Shown here: positions 45,305-54,897 of the stretch, piece after piece | Layout: every line of letters begins with the position of its first letter | Numbering within the stretch: position 1 is the stretch's first letter | Assembly: GCF_000599605.1 (NCBI RefSeq) | Contig: NZ_KK082667.1 | Coordinates: 1-64,000 of the forward strand | DNA: 64,000 nucleotides | Source: Prevotella sp. HJM029 | GTDB taxonomy: Bacteria; Bacteroidota; Bacteroidia; Bacteroidales; Bacteroidaceae | Direction: 5' to 3' | Made by a program: the position numbers and the translations under genes | The notes under the pieces: generated by a model | Seen by the model: the letters and a program-made list of their open reading frames with translations, nothing else | What the model was told of the DNA's origin: nothing | Database searches by the model: none

Positions 45305-45655
45305 TCATTTAGGTGAGACTTTACCTGTACGCAGGTTGAAATGATGCCGTAGTTCCTCGATGGTGGCAGGATCGCCCTTGAGACGTCCCTCATCGATGAT
45401 GCGCCCGACTTCGCTGGCGGAATAGAGATACTTGCCGCGCAGGATGACGAAGTCGATACGCTTCTCGCTGCGCAGGCGTTGCAGGGTTCGGGTACTGATA
45501 TGCAGGATTTCCGCTGCTTCACGGGTGTTAAGCAGGGTATCGGGAATCCCTTGCACACTTCGGGTTGCCTCCAGTCTTTCAATATGAGAGGCAATGCTTT
45601 CGATGCGGCCCATCAGCTGCTGATAGGCGACGCTTTCTATTGTGATTACTTCCAT
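45305..45655 (-). CDS. Small helix-turn-helix (excisionase-like) protein 2
   Basis: A 116-residue protein. The start at 45,655 (MEVITIESVAYQQL) is chosen because the parallel gene at 46,003-46,302 also begins MEVIIIE; ATGs at 45,661 and 45,664 are alternatives. A short coiled coil is followed by the HTH part LNTREAAEILHISTRTLQRLRSEKRIDFVILRGKYLYSASEVGRII. Likely a DNA-binding regulator or excision factor. Confidence 0.82.
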   Translation of the reverse strand: MEVITIESVAYQQLMGRIESIASHIERLEATRSVQGIPDTLLNTREAAEILHISTRTLQRLRSEKRIDFVILRGKYLYSASEVGRIIDEGRLKGDPATIEELRHHFNLRTGKVSPK

Positions 45656-45660
45656 ATTCA

Positions 45661-45981
45661 TCATTTTAGTGAACTTATACCTAAATTGTCGGATAGACTG
45701 TGGCAACGTCTCCCAAGCATTTTTTGCAGGTCACTTTCCCTGTAAAGGATTTTCCCGCCTAAACGGAAAAAGGGAAGGTTGCCGCTGTGCCGGTACTCCT
45801 GCAGGGTTCTGCGACTGACCCGCAGCAGTGCCGATACGTCCCTGTCGGTGAGATACCGCTCGCCGTTGAGTGGTGGGCGGCAATTCCCCAAAAGAGATGA
45901 TAGTCCCTTATGAATATTCTCGAAAGAGTGGAGCAGGGAGAATATCGGTTCGTCTTGTTCGGTCAATACATTTTCTTTCAT
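45661..45981 (-). CDS. Small helix-turn-helix (excisionase-like) protein 3
   Basis: A 106-residue protein with the HTH segment YLTDRDVSALLRVSRRTLQEYRHSGNLPFFRLGGKILYRESDLQKML at about residues 43-90. The N terminus is helical and acidic. Its stop codon overlaps possible starts of the next gene. It lies 21 bp after protein 4. Confidence 0.82.
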   Translation of the reverse strand: MKENVLTEQDEPIFSLLHSFENIHKGLSSLLGNCRPPLNGERYLTDRDVSALLRVSRRTLQEYRHSGNLPFFRLGGKILYRESDLQKMLGRRCHSLSDNLGISSLK

Positions 45982-46002
45982 TTGTCTGTGGATATAGCGG
46001 TG

Positions 46003-46302
46003 TCATATTTTTTCTTGTTTATGGGTCTCTTCTTTGCAGCTTAGCAGAAAGTCCTCGATATCCTTTGCCTTATAATAGAACTTACGCCCTATTTGGGCAT
46101 AGTTCAGACGCCTACTGTTTCTGAGTGTCTGCAGGCGACGGGGAGAGATGTGCAACCGACGGCAGACGTCTTCACCGTCCAGCCAAGCATTCGCTGGTTT
46201 TCCTTCGTTCATCGCACAGAGCGCGTAGACCTGTTTTTCCAAAGCAAGAGCATCCGATACGATCTTCTCAAATGTCTTTTTCTCAATGATAATTACTTCC
46301 AT
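46003..46302 (-). CDS. Small helix-turn-helix (excisionase-like) protein 4
   Basis: A 99-residue protein; the start at 46,302 (MEVIIIEKKTFEKIVSDAL) matches the form of protein 2, although the frame is open 24 bp upstream. The HTH part is LDGEDVCRRLHISPRRLQTLRNSRRLNYAQIGRKFYYKAKDIEDFL. It is the first gene of the leftward HTH cluster. Confidence 0.82.
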   Translation of the reverse strand: MEVIIIEKKTFEKIVSDALALEKQVYALCAMNEGKPANAWLDGEDVCRRLHISPRRLQTLRNSRRLNYAQIGRKFYYKAKDIEDFLLSCKEETHKQEKI

Positions 46303-46373
46303 TTCTGTTTTGTTTAATGAATACATTACAAAATTATAGTATTATCAGCATTCTCGGTCTGTTTTGGTAGTAT

Positions 46374-46393
46374 GTGGCAGCTTGTGGCGTCGT
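46374..46393 (+). repeat. GTGGC direct-repeat element, copy C
   Basis: The 20 bases GTGGCAGCTTGTGGCGTCGT are identical to the first block of copy B at 13,073-13,092, 33 kb away. They lie in the gap between the HTH cluster and the RhuM-like gene. A degenerate continuation follows. Confidence 0.85.
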
Positions 46394-46434
46394 TACGGAG
46401 ACAAAAGAGACAACAAAATGACAGAAAATAACTC

Positions 46435-46469
46435 GGGCGGACAGTTTTTCTGGTGAAAACCGTCCGCCC
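46435..46469 (-). terminator. Strong stem-loop downstream of the RhuM-like gene
   Basis: GGGCGGAC pairs with GTCCGCCC, and inside it GTTTT pairs with AAAAC, leaving a short loop. It lies about 80 bp after the stop of the 46,547-46,909 gene and before the HTH cluster. The + strand side has a T-rich tail (TTCTTTTTCG), so it could stop transcription in either direction. Confidence 0.55.
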
Positions 46470-46546
46470 GTTGCCGTTCTTTTTCGTTTCTCGGATTTTG
46501 TTTCTTGAATAGCGTATTCAGATGATATGTTGCTATGCTTGTCGAT

Positions 46547-46909
46547 TCAGCATTCCAATCCGCTACTGATGCAAAGCATGAGAGAGGCTGCCTGTTTGTT
46601 ATCCCTCGTTATCCTTTTCGTTATCCATCTGCGAAACTTTGCCGCAAATCCCGTATGAAGATAAAAGGATATGACGATGATGGTCTCCAAGGAATACACC
46701 TCGGCAGCATGACCGTTTTTAAGAGGCATATATCTCGTGCTGTGGCAGGTTGGTATTGCGCTGTCTTTCAGTACGCGGTTGATGGCTGCCCGTATTTCAC
46801 CTCGTGTGGCGTAGAAGAGTTCCGCCAATTCCCACTCGCTCATCCAAATGGCGGCACCCGTGATGAAAAATTCATTCTCTTTCAAATAAATAATGTCTCG
46901 TTGTCTCAT
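46547..46909 (-). CDS. RhuM-like small protein
   Basis: A 120-residue protein. The N-terminal half has an HTH-like region (WMSEWELAELFYATRGEIRAAINRVLKD), and the C-terminal half NGHAAEVYSLETIIVISFYLHTGFAAKFRRWITKRI resembles the RhuM/Fic-associated domain, in which MVYNLDMIISVGYR and FRQWA are typical. It is often found near the integrase of Bacteroidetes elements. Function unknown; a regulatory DNA-binding role is possible. Confidence 0.6.
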   Translation of the reverse strand: MRQRDIIYLKENEFFITGAAIWMSEWELAELFYATRGEIRAAINRVLKDSAIPTCHSTRYMPLKNGHAAEVYSLETIIVISFYLHTGFAAKFRRWITKRITRDNKQAASLMLCISSGLEC

Positions 46910-46976
46910 CGTTCGTTCCTCCTTATAATATTATAGGTGTTGTATTCGGATATATCTATAAAAGGTATTGACATCA

Positions 46977-48221
46977 TTACACGAAAGCCTCAGAGGTGAC
47001 AAATTCACCAATATCAGCAAGTTTTTCAGATAGTACATTCATTTCCTTGTTCAGCTTCTCGTTGGTAATCTTGGCGTATATCTGTGTGCTGGAGATACAT
47101 TTGTGCCCCAGTACGCTGCTGACAGACTCGATAGGCATGCCGTTGGAAAGGCATACCACCGTTGCCATCGTATGGCGCGCCATGTGCCAAGTAATGTGTT
47201 TGTGGATGCAGCATTTCTTCATGACGGTACGTAGTATCATTTTGCAGGAATTATAGGACAGAACGGGAAAGACACGCCCGTCGTCGCACAGGCCTTTATA
47301 TTTCTTCATGATTTGAAGGGGAATGTCGAGCAGGCGGACGTTTGTTTCCACACCTGTCTTCTGTCGATGGGTATGTATCCACACGCTGCCGTCGAGCGGG
47401 TTGGACACGATATTTTCCTCCCGAAGGTTCTTCAGGTCTATGTAAGCTAATCCCGTGAAAGCACAGAAGAGGAACAGATCGCGGATGAATGTCCGCTTGA
47501 AGTTCATCTTCGGGGCGTTGATAAGCTGTCCGAGTTCCTCCTTGGTAAGGAATCCTTTTTCTGTTTCCTCTTTCGGCACACTGCAGTCAGGGAACGGATA
47601 ACGCATCAACCAGCCGTTTTCCACCGCCCTGTGCAGCAGCATACGGACAGGACAGGAATATACCCAGACAGAGTTGCAATGCAGGTGTTTTTCTGCAAGC
47701 AGATAAGTCTCAAAATCGGTGATGAATGTTGGTTGAATTTCTTTTAGGGCGATGTCACTCACATGATAGCGTGATTGCAGGAAGTCCTTTAGGTGACTGT
47801 ATACGGCATGGTATTTTGTCAACGTGCTCTTTGCTTTCATGCCACAGTCGACTTTCTTGGCATAATCTTCCATGAAGTGGTCATAAATCTTTATGAGTGT
47901 CTGGCAGCGGTATTCCAAGCCAAGGAAAGCATTCCTGACTTTCTCGGCCGTGACAAAGCTGTCGCGCTCCATGATTTCCTGATAATGCCTCGTGATACCT
48001 GCACGGAGTTTGTCGAGCATCCGGTTGACTTCCCGTGCCGTTACACTCTTACCAACCGCACGCCCACCCTTGACACCCCAGAGGTTCGGTTCGATGGATA
48101 CCTTGCAGCTGAACTGTGCCTGCGTGCCGTCCACGGTGATGCGTCCCATGATAGGTGACGTACCGTCTTTCTTTACCTTGTCCTTCTTCAAATAGAAGAT
48201 GACTGAAAATGTACTTCTCAT
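46977..48221 (-). CDS. int: Tyrosine recombinase integrase of the conjugative element
   Basis: A 414-residue tyrosine recombinase with the N-terminal arm-binding and SAM-like core-binding domains of Bacteroidetes integrases, then a catalytic domain. Visible catalytic parts: HRQKTG (Lys), HMARHTMAT (HxxR, about residue 360) and LGHKCISSTQIYAKI (His and nucleophile Tyr). At box I the sequence is FTGLAYIDLKNL, without the usual Arg, as reported for IntDOT. The ATG at 48,221 (MRSTFSVIFYLKKDK) is preferred over one 24 bp upstream because it matches family N termini. Located at the right end, reading inward. Confidence 0.93.
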   Translation of the reverse strand: MRSTFSVIFYLKKDKVKKDGTSPIMGRITVDGTQAQFSCKVSIEPNLWGVKGGRAVGKSVTAREVNRMLDKLRAGITRHYQEIMERDSFVTAEKVRNAFLGLEYRCQTLIKIYDHFMEDYAKKVDCGMKAKSTLTKYHAVYSHLKDFLQSRYHVSDIALKEIQPTFITDFETYLLAEKHLHCNSVWVYSCPVRMLLHRAVENGWLMRYPFPDCSVPKEETEKGFLTKEELGQLINAPKMNFKRTFIRDLFLFCAFTGLAYIDLKNLREENIVSNPLDGSVWIHTHRQKTGVETNVRLLDIPLQIMKKYKGLCDDGRVFPVLSYNSCKMILRTVMKKCCIHKHITWHMARHTMATVVCLSNGMPIESVSSVLGHKCISSTQIYAKITNEKLNKEMNVLSEKLADIGEFVTSEAFV

Positions 48222-48569
48222 TGCTTTTGTTCCTTTCGTTTGCAAAATTATTTACTGTGGAGCAGTTGTCCACTAAGCAAATCGAGGGGAACGCGGAATA
48301 AGAAACCGAAGGGTAGGAATTTTCAGCCTAACAGCCTATCTCAGAGCGAATTTCCTTGATTTTCCACCTTCTATCATCCCCCTTGCAGGGGTTACGAATA
48401 GGAGACGGAACGCTGTCACAGTTTGGCACAAAGACCGTACACGGTTGGCATTACGCTACTTCCAAAAGCCCTTTTAAGACTTTGATTGATAACGTTATCG
48501 CTACATTTTTCCGTTTTTCATATTTTATATGTACTTTTACGAAGCGAATAACCTGTTTTTCTTGCTAAG
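48222..48569. other. Right junction region of the conjugative element (attR expected here)
   Basis: These 348 bp hold no gene. They span the change from element to chromosome. Visible items are a CCCC-TTGCA-GGGG hairpin near 48,391-48,403, a perfect 12-bp palindrome GATAACGTTATC (48,488-48,499) and GTACTTTTAC (48,531-48,540), one base from the GTAnnTTTGC core used by IntDOT-type integrases. The last could equally be part of the promoter of the following gene. Without the left end the crossover site cannot be fixed. Confidence 0.5.
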
Positions 48570-50060
48570 ATGAAGCATTTTTTTCTGTTGTGGTTGATGT
48601 GTGGTTTAGGTTTGGGACAGTCAGTTTCAGCACAAACCAAGTTGCAAACACAGTTGTCGTTGCTCGATAACAAGGTATTTGGCGTGTACCAAAACCCTGC
48701 GTTGGCTGTTGGCCGATACGACAGTTCTTATGCCGAAGTGAAGACATCGCTCACTCATTTGCATGCCGACAAGGCTCTTGTGGCGCAGATGGGACATGCT
48801 TTCAGAGCCTTTCAATTTGATGCTTCGTCTTACCAATGGCTCGGTAGGAACGCTGTGGTGTGGGGAAATGCGAGTTATGACCATCGCCGCACACAAGATG
48901 TTCGCTGGAACGAGACGGCCGATTTCATGCAAGTCTATCCTTATGTCATCGCTGACACTTTGGGTGGGAAGATAGAACGAGAAGCCTATCAGTTCCATAT
49001 GGGTTATGCACAGCAATTAAAATACTGGCGTTATGGCGTTGAGGCGGCCTATGAATCGGCGTTGAGCTATCGTGATACCGATCCGCGTCCACGCAATAAC
49101 AGTCTGTTTGTCAATTTAAAAATAGGTGTGGCTCATCCGCTTGGCACACGCTATGATTTAGGTGCTTATGCCCTTTGGCAACGCTATTCACAAGAGCAGT
49201 CTATAGCTTTTATGAATCCTTTGGGTGCCATTACACTCTATCAGATGCAAGGACTCGGCATGCACTATTATCGGTTTGCTGGTGCTTTAAAAACAGCCTA
49301 TTACACGGGGCACACTTTAGGCGTTGGATTGACGTTACAACCTCGTGGTGATGGGCTTTTGGCACAGGTGGAACTGTCACGACGTGTGCTACAAAAGCAG
49401 ATGGATGATTTGCAAGATGCGCCCATCAACGACCTTACGGTGTGGACCATTTCGGGCGAGACGGCCTGGCGGTGGCAACATAGGTATGTGGCAATCTCAA
49501 CTTCTTACAGCCGTCGTGATGGTGCCGAACGCATTTATGACAATGGGCTAACGGGCTACAAGCAATTGGCAATCAACTATCCTTTCCTCAGCCAAACGTT
49601 GCATTTGCGTGTCGAAGGGGCACAACAATGGCAGCTGCCGCAGTGCGAAGTGAATGTTGTGCCATCGGTTGGGCTGTTGGCTTTTCAGGAAACCTATGCT
49701 AATCCACAACGTGAAATGCAATTTGTCAATCTTTGCTTGGGTATGAAAGGACAGGCCATTAAGCGGTTTCGTCAAGGGTTTTTGACAGCGCAAGTTGGGT
49801 TGCAACGGCTGCAAAACATGCAAAAACGTTTGGTGTTGAACGATCGTCACCTCTTTGTTTATCCGCTATCCATGCTCCACGATAACTACAATGAACTCTC
49901 AGCGCACGCTTGGATGGGCGAAATCAGTGCACGCTACGACCTCTTTCTTCATAGCTCCTCGCTCAAAACATTATTCTTGCAAATGGTCTTGCAGCAGCAA
50001 AATCGCTCTACCTACCATCATGCAACTCATTTTCAGGTCGCAGTGGGAGTCACACTTTGA
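48570..50060 (+). CDS. Outer-membrane beta-barrel protein, DUF6850-like
   Basis: A 496-residue protein with a signal peptide (MKHFFLLWLMCGLGLGQSVSAQ) and many alternating aromatic strands (GVYQNPALAVGRYDSSYAEV; WGNASYDHRRTQDVRWNETADF; FHMGYAQQLKYWRYGVEAAYE), ending FQVAVGVTL, the form of a large outer-membrane barrel. It resembles the DUF6850 family, usually encoded beside a TonB-dependent receptor and a DUF4876 lipoprotein. Here the upstream partner would have been separated by the inserted element. First chromosomal gene after the junction. Confidence 0.68.
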   Translation: MKHFFLLWLMCGLGLGQSVSAQTKLQTQLSLLDNKVFGVYQNPALAVGRYDSSYAEVKTSLTHLHADKALVAQMGHAFRAFQFDASSYQWLGRNAVVWGNASYDHRRTQDVRWNETADFMQVYPYVIADTLGGKIEREAYQFHMGYAQQLKYWRYGVEAAYESALSYRDTDPRPRNNSLFVNLKIGVAHPLGTRYDLGAYALWQRYSQEQSIAFMNPLGAITLYQMQGLGMHYYRFAGALKTAYYTGHTLGVGLTLQPRGDGLLAQVELSRRVLQKQMDDLQDAPINDLTVWTISGETAWRWQHRYVAISTSYSRRDGAERIYDNGLTGYKQLAINYPFLSQTLHLRVEGAQQWQLPQCEVNVVPSVGLLAFQETYANPQREMQFVNLCLGMKGQAIKRFRQGFLTAQVGLQRLQNMQKRLVLNDRHLFVYPLSMLHDNYNELSAHAWMGEISARYDLFLHSSSLKTLFLQMVLQQQNRSTYHHATHFQVAVGVTL

Positions 50061-50102
50061 CATCTTTTCCCAAGATAAGGTAAAGAAACTTGAGTGTGGG
50101 TG

Positions 50103-50285
50103 CTTGCATAGCTTATGCAAATTGCAAAACGAACGAAGTGGCGTTTGCATAGCTTATGCAAATGATAAATCGTGGAAAACAGCGTTTGCATAGCCTATGC
50201 AAATCGTAAATCGTGAAAAATAACGCTTGCATAGCCTATGCAAATGATAAAACGTAGAAAATAACGCTTGCATAACCTATGCAAA
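50103..50285. repeat. Five 41-bp repeats built on a 19-bp palindrome
   Basis: The palindrome YTTGCATAGCYTATGCAAA occurs at 50,103, 50,144, 50,185, 50,226 and 50,267, with an exact 41-bp period. The 22-bp parts between are also similar (ATGATAAAACGTRGAAAATAA-like), so this is a tandem repeat and not a CRISPR. It lies in the 466-bp space between the beta-barrel gene and guaB and can form five successive hairpins. Confidence 0.92.
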
Positions 50286-50439
50286 TGATAAAATCCTTTT
50301 CTCTACACAAAACATCGATGGTTGTTCATAAGTGGTGTTGTTTAAGGAACAAAATAGTGTTGTGTGGTCATGCGTTTCGGTCGGCTAAAGGTGCTTTTGC
50401 TATTTAATTTGCACATCGTATTTCCTTAAATAGCCTTAA

Positions 50440-52011
<1,572 letters not shown>

Positions 52012-52018
52012 CGAGCTT

Positions 52019-53422
52019 ATGTTGATTGAAAAGTCCATCATCCTTTTCGTGGCCATGCTTCTTTCGGGGAGCATGGCTTTTGGTCAATCGGCCGATGCAG
52101 TGGTGATGACTATCAATGAACAGCCGGTTCGGGTGACCACCTGGCAGCGCTATTGCCAAAAGCAACGGCAGCAGGCGCAGCTTGAACAGCCCTCGTTGAA
52201 GACTTTGCGTCAACGGTTTATTGATTTTCAATTGATGTTAGCGGCAGCACGTGAGGCACGGTTAGACACCTTGCCCACCATTCGTGAACCGATGGCATCT
52301 GCTGAAGAATTGTCTTGTGTGGGCACACAGCCAGTTGATGCGTCGATAGAGACCGAAGCTTTACAGCTTTATCAACGGCGAAAGCAGCGTGTGGATGCTG
52401 CAGGTGGTATGACACAGGTGCAGGCCTTGCTTGTAAAATTGCCACAACAAGCCTCCAAGCGCGAAGAGCAGCAAGCCAAATTGTTGGCTGATTCCATTGC
52501 TACAGCGCTGAAACAAGGAGCTGATGCCACTCTTTTCTTAGCGCGCTATGCCGACGATATCGATGCTACGAAGCACCAAGAACAGGGTGTTTGGCTTTCT
52601 TTGGGCGAGGCCTTGTCTGAGTTTGAAACCCAGATGCAGCAGCAACCGATTGGCACATGGGGCGATGTTTTCGTTTCTCCAGCGGGCTATCATATTTTAA
52701 AGGTTATGGCACGCCAGCCTTATTTTGCCTACGAAGAAGTGCGCAATGGACTGGTGAAGCTCGTTTCTCAACGCCGTTTACGCCGACAATTGCGCGCTAT
52801 GCAACAGGACTCACAGGCTACATTGAAAAAAGATAGCACAGCCAATGTTGCTGCTTCCACGATAATACCCGCTGCTACATTGCAAGATTTTCGCGATGAA
52901 CTCATGGTGTTGGCTGTGTTGCAACGTGAGGTTTGGCAGAAACATCCTGGCACCACAGCCGAATGGGAGCACTTCTTTGCGCAAAACAAAAAGCGCTATC
53001 GGTGGACTTCACCACGCTTCCAAGGTGTGGTTTGCTATGCCGCAACAGCAAAAGACTTGGTACAAGCGAAGAAAAGCATTCGCAAACAGCCTATTACAGA
53101 CTGGAAAAAGAGCATCGAAGCTACGCTAAACACCGACAGTACGAAGCGTGTGCAAGTGACAGATGGTTGGTTTATGCAGGGTAAGAATGCGGCTGTCGAC
53201 CATGCCATTTTCAAACAAGGTCGTGATGACAAGGCACCAACCAACTATCCCTTTGTGGGTGTTTGGGGCAAGAAATTTAAGGCTCCCCCCTCATTCCTTG
53301 ACGCATTGATGTGGGTGCAGATGGATTATAAGGAACAACAGCAACAAACCTGGCTGATGCAATTGCGCCAGAAATATGTCGTTAAAGTCAACGATGCCCT
53401 ATTAGAAGAAACAGGTAAATAA
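52019..53422 (+). CDS. Periplasmic peptidyl-prolyl isomerase (parvulin/PpiC-like)
   Basis: A 467-residue secreted protein. The ATG at 52,019 (MLIEKSIILFVAMLLSGSMAFGQ) yields a signal peptide. A parvulin domain is visible at about residues 135-235 (MTQVQALLVKLPQQASKREEQQAKLLADSI, then GVWLSLGEAL and SPAGYHILKV). The second half is less conserved, with a degenerate second parvulin-like part. It probably assists folding of outer-membrane proteins in the periplasm. It lies between guaB and the SurA-like gene (33-bp gap) in the same order known from related genomes. Confidence 0.85.
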   Translation: MLIEKSIILFVAMLLSGSMAFGQSADAVVMTINEQPVRVTTWQRYCQKQRQQAQLEQPSLKTLRQRFIDFQLMLAAAREARLDTLPTIREPMASAEELSCVGTQPVDASIETEALQLYQRRKQRVDAAGGMTQVQALLVKLPQQASKREEQQAKLLADSIATALKQGADATLFLARYADDIDATKHQEQGVWLSLGEALSEFETQMQQQPIGTWGDVFVSPAGYHILKVMARQPYFAYEEVRNGLVKLVSQRRLRRQLRAMQQDSQATLKKDSTANVAASTIIPAATLQDFRDELMVLAVLQREVWQKHPGTTAEWEHFFAQNKKRYRWTSPRFQGVVCYAATAKDLVQAKKSIRKQPITDWKKSIEATLNTDSTKRVQVTDGWFMQGKNAAVDHAIFKQGRDDKAPTNYPFVGVWGKKFKAPPSFLDALMWVQMDYKEQQQQTWLMQLRQKYVVKVNDALLEETGK

Positions 53423-53455
53423 CGAAATAATAAAAATAAGCATATCGAAAAAGCA

Positions 53456-54895
53456 ATGAAGAATAAAGGAGCAAAATATATGGTTGGCTTCATGGGCACT
53501 CTATTGTTAATAGGTGTTTCGGCTAATGCACAGCAACAAGCACAACAAAATCGCTCGAAGGCTGATAGCGTGGTAACCAAAAAGGTTGATATCCCCGAAC
53601 ATAGCATTGTCGATGAAGTGATTTGGGTGGTGGGAGATGAGCCTATCTTGAAGTCTGATGTAGAGCAAATGCGCCTGCAAGGCGAAATGGAAGGCATAAA
53701 ATGGAGTGGTAATCCCGATTGTGCTATTCCTGAACAGATTGCTGTTCAGAAACTCTTTTTGCATCAAGCAGCCATTGACTCTCTTGATGTTACGGAGTCA
53801 GAAATAGCACAAACCGTAGAGAGGCAGATTAATTTATGGATTAATTCAGCTGGCTCACGTGAGAAATTAGAAGAATATCAGGGCAAGAGCATCTCGCAGA
53901 TTCGTAGCGATTTGCACGACGATGTGAAGAATAACCGCCTTATTCAGAAGATGAAACAAAAGCTTATGGCCAATGTTTCGGTCACACCAGCTGATGTACG
54001 CCAATACTTTCAAAATCTTCCTGAAGACAGTATCCCATTTATTCCGACAGAAGTTGAAGTGGAAATATTGGTGCGCAAACCTCGTATTCCACAAACCGAG
54101 ATAAACCGTGTCAAGGATCAATTGCGCAGTTTTACTGATCGTGTGAATAAAGGTGAAACTTCATTCAGCACGTTAGCACGTCTCTATTCCGAAGATCCAG
54201 GTTCGGCTCGACAAGGAGGTGAGATGGATTATATTGGGCGTGGCTCCTTGGATCCTGCCTTTGCGAGCGTAGCTTTCAATCTCACTGACCCTAAGAAAAT
54301 CTCAAAGATTGTAGAATCTGAGTTTGGCTATCACATCATCCAATTGGTAGATAAGCGGGGAGACCGCATCAAAGTGCGTCATATTTTACTGAAACCCAAA
54401 GTCACCGATGATGAAATCAAGCAGGCTATGGGGCGTCTTGATTCCATCACAACAGATATTAAAGCAGGAAAATTCTCATTCGAAGATGCTTGTTCCGTGC
54501 TCTCTGAGGATAAAGATACGCGCAATAACCATGGACTTATGGCCTATTATGACCCACAAAGTGAAAAAGTTACATCGCGCATTCAAATGAAGAACCTGCC
54601 TTCAGAAGTAGCTGCTGAAGTTGAAAAAATGAAGGTTGGCGAAATTTCTACTCCCTTTAAAATGGTTGATAGCAGGGGGAAAACAGTGGTTGCAGTTGTG
54701 AAATTAGTCAATAGAGTTCTTGGCCATCGCGCTAAGATTACCGAAGATTTCCAAGCGATGCAAGCCATTGTGCAGCAAAAAGCCAGTGAGAAAAAATTAC
54801 ACGACTGGGTGGTGAAGAAGATTAAAGACACCTATATCCGTATGGATGATCGCTATAAGAATTGTGATTTTGAATACGAAGGTTGGGTGAAATAG
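53456..54895 (+). CDS. surA: SurA-like peptidyl-prolyl isomerase
   Basis: A 479-residue SurA-type chaperone. A signal peptide (MKNKGAKYMVGFMGTLLLIGVSANAQ) is followed by the SurA N-terminal helical domain (IVDEVIWVVGDEPILKSDVEQMRLQGE) and two parvulin domains, about 200-300 (LARLYSEDPGSARQGGEMDYIGRGSLDPAFA) and about 305-415 (IKVRHILLKPKVTDDEI, ACSVLSEDKDTRNNHGLM). It guides outer-membrane proteins to the BAM complex. The next gene starts 2 bp after its stop codon. Confidence 0.92.
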   Translation: MKNKGAKYMVGFMGTLLLIGVSANAQQQAQQNRSKADSVVTKKVDIPEHSIVDEVIWVVGDEPILKSDVEQMRLQGEMEGIKWSGNPDCAIPEQIAVQKLFLHQAAIDSLDVTESEIAQTVERQINLWINSAGSREKLEEYQGKSISQIRSDLHDDVKNNRLIQKMKQKLMANVSVTPADVRQYFQNLPEDSIPFIPTEVEVEILVRKPRIPQTEINRVKDQLRSFTDRVNKGETSFSTLARLYSEDPGSARQGGEMDYIGRGSLDPAFASVAFNLTDPKKISKIVESEFGYHIIQLVDKRGDRIKVRHILLKPKVTDDEIKQAMGRLDSITTDIKAGKFSFEDACSVLSEDKDTRNNHGLMAYYDPQSEKVTSRIQMKNLPSEVAAEVEKMKVGEISTPFKMVDSRGKTVVAVVKLVNRVLGHRAKITEDFQAMQAIVQQKASEKKLHDWVVKKIKDTYIRMDDRYKNCDFEYEGWVK

Positions 54896-54897
54896 TG

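Larger units (their letters stand above)
1..48550. mobile_element. CTnDOT-type integrative conjugative element (left end outside window)
   Basis: The segment holds a full set of Bacteroidetes conjugation genes in the order typical of CTnDOT-like elements (traA to traQ, mobA, mobB, mobC) plus topB, a DUF1896 protein, a giant methylase/helicase, several small HTH proteins and a tyrosine integrase at the right side. Chromosomal housekeeping genes start right after the integrase, so the right junction must lie between 48,222 and about 48,570. The left end is not seen because the tra operon runs off the window edge. Extra cargo (17.2 to 34.5 kb) sits between the mob block and the methylase. The right-hand limit given is approximate. 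Confidence 0.9.

Noticed and set aside
50103-50285. Possible CRISPR array (five regular palindromic repeats)
   Set aside because: The 22-bp spaces between the palindromes are similar to each other, and no cas gene is near, so these are tandem repeats and not unique spacers.
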